Of a DNA stretch of 64,000 nucleotides, positions 60,596 through 64,000 are shown piece after piece; the first letter of the stretch is position 1, and each line of letters begins with the position of its first letter. Location: contig CAVRSD010000002.1 in assembly GCA_963723765.1 (NCBI GenBank), positions 248,001 to 312,000 of the forward strand. Direction: 5' to 3'. The stretch comes from DATBAX01 sp963723765 (GTDB lineage Bacteria; Acidobacteriota; Terriglobia; Terriglobales; Acidobacteriaceae). Below the pieces are notes generated by a model, which was not told the origin of the DNA, ran no database searches, and saw only the letters and a program-made list of their open reading frames with translations. The position numbers and the translations under genes were made by a program.

Positions 60596-62428
60596 ATGTT
60601 TTCGACCCCGGATCGTGAAGCAGGAACGCCGATTCAAATGCCGCCCAAGAATACCGGATTGAGCGTAGATCGCGTCCTTACCATCTTCCAACCACGGTGG
60701 GAAATAGTCCGGTTCTTGCGCAGAAATGCGGTTCGGGTGACGGCGCTCGCTCTTTGCCTGCTCCTGGTTGCTGGGACAAGCAGTACTTCGACCGTCCATT
60801 ATGCACTGCCTGATGATCGACCTTGGGGTACGGTGGCCACTCCGGGGCCCATCACTTTCAAGGACATTGCTTCCCTCTCGAAGTTCTCCTATATCTCGAA
60901 CAATGGATTTGCGGGACGGAGATACTTTCTGCAGCCCATGTGCGGTGGCGTGGCCATCCTCGATTATGACAATGATGGCAGGATGGACATCTTCTTCACC
61001 AACGGGGCCAAGCTCCCCGAACTGAAGAAAACCGACTCCAGTTTCTACGGCTGCCTTCTGCGTAATCGTGGCGACGGAACTTTTGAAGACGTAACCGAAA
61101 AAGCCGGACTCGCCGGTGCGGACCTGGGCTTCAGCTTCGGTGTGGCTGCTGCCGACTACGATAACGACGGGCATACCGACCTGTTCATTTGTGGCGCCGG
61201 GCGCGACACTCTTTACCACAACAACGGCGACGGCACTTTTACCGACGTTACCGCCGGTTCGGGGCTGGACAAGAAGCCCAAGAATCTCCTCAGCGTCGAT
61301 GCTGCCTGGTTCGATTATGACAACGATGGTCTCCTGGATCTGGTAGTTTCCGAATACACCTATTGGAGTCCCGAGTTAGACCAGCGTTGTTCCGCGAGCG
61401 GACATGAGAGCTACTGCAACCCGCGCATTTATCCCAGTGTCGCGCAGCGGCTCTATCACAATCTCGGGCATGGGAAATTCGAAGACGTTACCGACCGCTC
61501 CGGCTTCGGTGCCGCTCTCGGAAAAGGCATGGGGATCGCAATTGCCGATTTCAATGGTGACGGACTGATGGATGTCTTCATCGCCAACGACACCCAGCCC
61601 AACTTTCTCTTTCTGAACCAGGGCGACGGTACTTTCAAAGAAGTAGGCTTGACCTACGGCGTGGCCTATAACGATGACGGACATGAAGTCTCCAGCATGG
61701 GCGCCGATGCGAAAGATTTCAATAACGACGGTTGGGTGGACCTCTTTTACAGCGATCTGCAATCCCAGGTGTTCGCTTTATTCACCAACGAAAAAGGGCG
61801 GTCTTTTCGTTACGACTCGCCTCTGTCGAACATTGCCCGGCTCAGCCAAACTAAATCCGGGTGGAGCAACGCGTTTGTGGACTATGACAACGACGGCTGG
61901 AAAGATATCTACTCCGCGAATGGCGACGTGGAATACGGCGGCAATAACGCCAAACAACACGATACCCTCTGGCGAAACACGGACGGCAAGAGCTTTGTAG
62001 ATGTGTCGGAAACCCTCGGCCCGGATTTTCTGCACATGGGTTATCAGCGCGGGTCTGCGGTAGCGGATCTGAACAATGACGGATTTCCCGACCTGGTTGT
62101 GACCTCGCTTAATGAACCGCCGCGCATCCTCGTCAATTCCGGAAACAATGGCAATCACTGGCTCTCGATTGAAACCATTGGCCATCAAAGCAACCGGGAC
62201 GGCATCGGCACGAGAATCAAAATCACCACACCCTCAGGCCGGACGCTATACAACCATGTCACCACCAGTGTCGGCTTTTTGTCGTCCAGCGATAAGCGGG
62301 TGCATTTTGGGTTGGGCAAAGAGACACAGGCGAAGACCATCGAGATTCGCTGGCCTAAGGGAGCGGTGCAGATCCTGCAAAACGTAAAAGCTGATCAGTT
62401 CCTGAAAGTGGACGAGCCCAAGCAGTAG
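60596..62428 (+). CDS. CRTAC1-family protein with FG-GAP repeats and ASPIC/UnbV domain
   Basis: 610 aa. One hydrophobic segment at about 47-60 (VTALALCLLLVAGTSS) acts as a signal anchor after a basic stretch; an ATG at 60638 gives a shorter N-terminus. FG-GAP blades: LDYDNDGRMDIFFTNGA, ADYDNDGHTDLFICGAG, FDYDNDGLLDLVVSEYTYW, ADFNGDGLMDVFIAND and KDFNNDGWVDLFYSD. The C-terminal ASPIC/UnbV domain reads NRDGIGTRIKITTPSGRTLYNH ... GLGKETQAKTIEIRWP. It starts 34 bases after the LacI stop, same strand, so they may be co-transcribed. The function of the family is unknown. Confidence 0.86.
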   Translation: MFSTPDREAGTPIQMPPKNTGLSVDRVLTIFQPRWEIVRFLRRNAVRVTALALCLLLVAGTSSTSTVHYALPDDRPWGTVATPGPITFKDIASLSKFSYISNNGFAGRRYFLQPMCGGVAILDYDNDGRMDIFFTNGAKLPELKKTDSSFYGCLLRNRGDGTFEDVTEKAGLAGADLGFSFGVAAADYDNDGHTDLFICGAGRDTLYHNNGDGTFTDVTAGSGLDKKPKNLLSVDAAWFDYDNDGLLDLVVSEYTYWSPELDQRCSASGHESYCNPRIYPSVAQRLYHNLGHGKFEDVTDRSGFGAALGKGMGIAIADFNGDGLMDVFIANDTQPNFLFLNQGDGTFKEVGLTYGVAYNDDGHEVSSMGADAKDFNNDGWVDLFYSDLQSQVFALFTNEKGRSFRYDSPLSNIARLSQTKSGWSNAFVDYDNDGWKDIYSANGDVEYGGNNAKQHDTLWRNTDGKSFVDVSETLGPDFLHMGYQRGSAVADLNNDGFPDLVVTSLNEPPRILVNSGNNGNHWLSIETIGHQSNRDGIGTRIKITTPSGRTLYNHVTTSVGFLSSSDKRVHFGLGKETQAKTIEIRWPKGAVQILQNVKADQFLKVDEPKQ

Positions 62429-62474
62429 CCAGAAACGCGTTATTGAATACTATTTCTCCCGCAACCGACGCAAA

Positions 62475-64000
62475 TCACTTCGCCTTCGGTATGAGCACAT
62501 CCGAAATTGTGTAGGCAGGAACAGTCATAGTGAACGAATTCCCAACCTCGTCGATTTGGTTCTGAGCGATAACGTTGTCGGTCGCTGGATTGCTTTTACC
62601 AAAATCGAACCGTACGCCGCTATTCGCCAGTTTGGTGCCACTCACCGTCACCTTGACGTTGGCCACGTTCTTCGGGTCTTTGTTGATGAACATCAGGGTC
62701 ATGCTTCCATCCGGATGCTTCGCCGCATAAGCGGCCAGCAGCGAATTACTTGAAGTAGTCGTAACCAGCGGCTCCCGCAAATTCATCAAAAAATGCACCA
62801 TCTGCATTCCGAAATAAGCCGGGCCTGGCTTCTTAATGTCGTCGAGAAAGCCACCTTTCTCCAACTCCGTCCAATCGATGTTGGCGGCGCCATCCTGGAT
62901 CAAGTTCAAATAAGCATCTGTGGTAAAAAGGCCTAAAACCAGGGTGTCGGGAACATTGATAAAGGGTTTCACGCCCATACCGGTGATGAGCAGCTGCATG
63001 TTCGGTGCATTCGAGCCGCAATACTTTTGGAACAGATCAAGCACGCCTGCCATGACTTTGGGCAGTTGGTCCGCCGGCGTGTTCAGCAGTTTCGCATTGT
63101 CCAGGTCTTTAAAACCCGAGGACTCCGAGGTGTCGCCCACGTACCAGTGCAGGGAAACAAAGTCGATATTCTTCCCCGCTACCTTCATCACGCCGCGGTC
63201 CCATTCCATCCCTGAATCGGCATTCTTCTGGACCGCTGTTGCCTGACGATATTGTTTGGTAACCGGGTCCTGGGTCCACTCTTGAATGTTCCAGTCGGAA
63301 ACCACAGGCAAATCGAGTGAGGCGCCAATCTTTATTTTAGGATCTACGGCTTTCATCGCGCTGGCAAATTGAACTAGCGCCCTGCCATAGGCGTCCGGCG
63401 ACAGACTCGGGTTCCTCTGGCGGGTCCTGGCATTGTCTTTGCTGTCTTTCGCATAAGGAGCATGCAAATCTACTTCTTCCCCTTCGCCGCCAAAATAGCC
63501 GTTGAGATAGACCTCGTTGCCGACCTCCCAATAAAGCACGTTGATCGGCTGGGGATGTCGTATGCGAAGGAAATTCTTACCATCATCACTCGCCAGCGGC
63601 GCAGCGGCACGCAGCGAAGCCCAGTATCCAACGGTCTGCCAGTCGTAGCCGGTCGAGTCCTTGCCAATAGCTTTGGTGTCCGTAGGACTTCCGTTGGCAT
63701 AGGCTACCCAAGCCGCCGCCTCCGCTGGCTCACCTCCGCCCGTACCGTCCAGGTTAGAGCCATAATTCACGGTGAGCACCGCAGTCCCCAGGCGGTCAAA
63801 CAAAGCTACGAAATGTCCGAAATCATTATTCGCGGCGAAATTGCCATACCTCTGCGTTAGCGGAGCCTGCGAATTCGTCGGCCGGTTTGTAGACCAGTGG
63901 AAATTGTCGGCGTAGCCGCCGCCCGGATACCGCAGTGTGGTCACACCCGCATCTTTTAACAGATTGAGGACTTCGACGGTGACCACGTTGTTATCGGAAA
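62475..64000 (-). CDS. Alpha-L-arabinofuranosidase-like glycoside hydrolase, N-terminus cut by window edge
   Basis: The frame is open through base 64000, with codons for SDNNVVTVEVLNLLKDAGV at the start of the visible part, so the true start is outside the window. About 508 residues are visible. Clan-A (GH51-like) signals: TTLRYPGGGYADNFHW, YWEVGNEVYLNG (acid/base Glu), LHWYVGDT and a C-terminal beta-sandwich (TLMFINKDPKNVANVKVTVSG). At the strand where the nucleophile Glu is expected (TExG pattern) the sequence is LLITGMGVKP, with Gly coded by GGT. The enzyme may be a non-catalytic relative, or the nucleophile is elsewhere. Family call is moderate. Confidence 0.75.
   Translation of the reverse strand, partial: SDNNVVTVEVLNLLKDAGVTTLRYPGGGYADNFHWSTNRPTNSQAPLTQRYGNFAANNDFGHFVALFDRLGTAVLTVNYGSNLDGTGGGEPAEAAAWVAYANGSPTDTKAIGKDSTGYDWQTVGYWASLRAAAPLASDDGKNFLRIRHPQPINVLYWEVGNEVYLNGYFGGEGEEVDLHAPYAKDSKDNARTRQRNPSLSPDAYGRALVQFASAMKAVDPKIKIGASLDLPVVSDWNIQEWTQDPVTKQYRQATAVQKNADSGMEWDRGVMKVAGKNIDFVSLHWYVGDTSESSGFKDLDNAKLLNTPADQLPKVMAGVLDLFQKYCGSNAPNMQLLITGMGVKPFINVPDTLVLGLFTTDAYLNLIQDGAANIDWTELEKGGFLDDIKKPGPAYFGMQMVHFLMNLREPLVTTTSSNSLLAAYAAKHPDGSMTLMFINKDPKNVANVKVTVSGTKLANSGVRFDFGKSNPATDNVIAQNQIDEVGNSFTMTVPAYTISDVLIPKAK

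Overview
The window looks like chromosomal DNA from an Acidobacteriota bacterium, probably of the Terriglobia/Koribacter-Sulfotelmatobacter type. This is inferred from gene families, not from a marker-gene search. The pointers are two Oar-like TonB-dependent receptors with N-terminal carboxypeptidase-regulatory domains, a VWFA-related acidobacterial-type protein, two CRTAC1 (FG-GAP plus ASPIC/UnbV) proteins, a PEGA/TPR serine/threonine kinase, a secreted S53 peptidase, and many short GC-rich hairpin repeats between genes. No tRNA, rRNA, CRISPR array, insertion sequence or phage gene was recognised.

Layout. 1-6350 is the minus-strand division and cell-wall cluster mraZ-rsmH-(50-aa ORF)-ftsL-ftsI-murE, with a readable MraZ-box promoter; murE runs off the left edge. 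6692-12124 holds a TonB-dependent receptor, a secreted cyanophycinase-like peptidase, a YbjQ-like protein and a tiny CPXCG-like protein. 12515-20281 is a seven-gene minus-strand operon: two GMC oxidoreductases, each paired with a Tat-signal gluconate-2-dehydrogenase-subunit-3-like protein, and three Tat-exported TIM-barrel sugar isomerase-like proteins. It reads as a periplasmic sugar or glycoside oxidation module. 20458-24623 holds a CocE-type hydrolase, a TrmJ-like RNA methyltransferase and an exported amidohydrolase.

24711-31711 is a divergent catabolic locus around a TetR regulator: a Rieske oxygenase with tetR on one side; a PYROXD2-like FAD enzyme, a sarcosine-oxidase-like FAD enzyme, a betaine-homocysteine-methyltransferase-like protein and a second Rieske oxygenase on the other. 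Matching 13-bp palindromes sit next to both start codons. The set suggests demethylation of a quaternary or N-methylated amine. 31756-35893 is a histidine kinase-response regulator-CRTAC1 unit with overlapping stop and start codons, plus a small secreted protein. 35946-38165 is ergothioneine synthesis (egtB, egtD). 38303-40624 is a convergent PhoU/Pit phosphate pair, 40850-43291 an exported adenosine deaminase plus purine nucleoside phosphorylase, and 43346-56381 an S53 peptidase, the giant kinase, and a VWFA/TonB-receptor pair. 56470-64000 is a carbohydrate region: GH29 fucosidase, aldose-1-epimerase-like lipoprotein, LacI regulator, second CRTAC1 protein and a truncated arabinofuranosidase-like protein.

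Four otherwise well-conserved genes (GMC oxidoreductase, DAO-type oxidase, egtB, GH29) are each broken once by a +1 frameshift, and each becomes a complete gene if one base is removed. Sequencing or assembly error is the simplest explanation, but the shared direction merits a check. Two short inverted copies of a repeat also lie inside rsmH and are translated.
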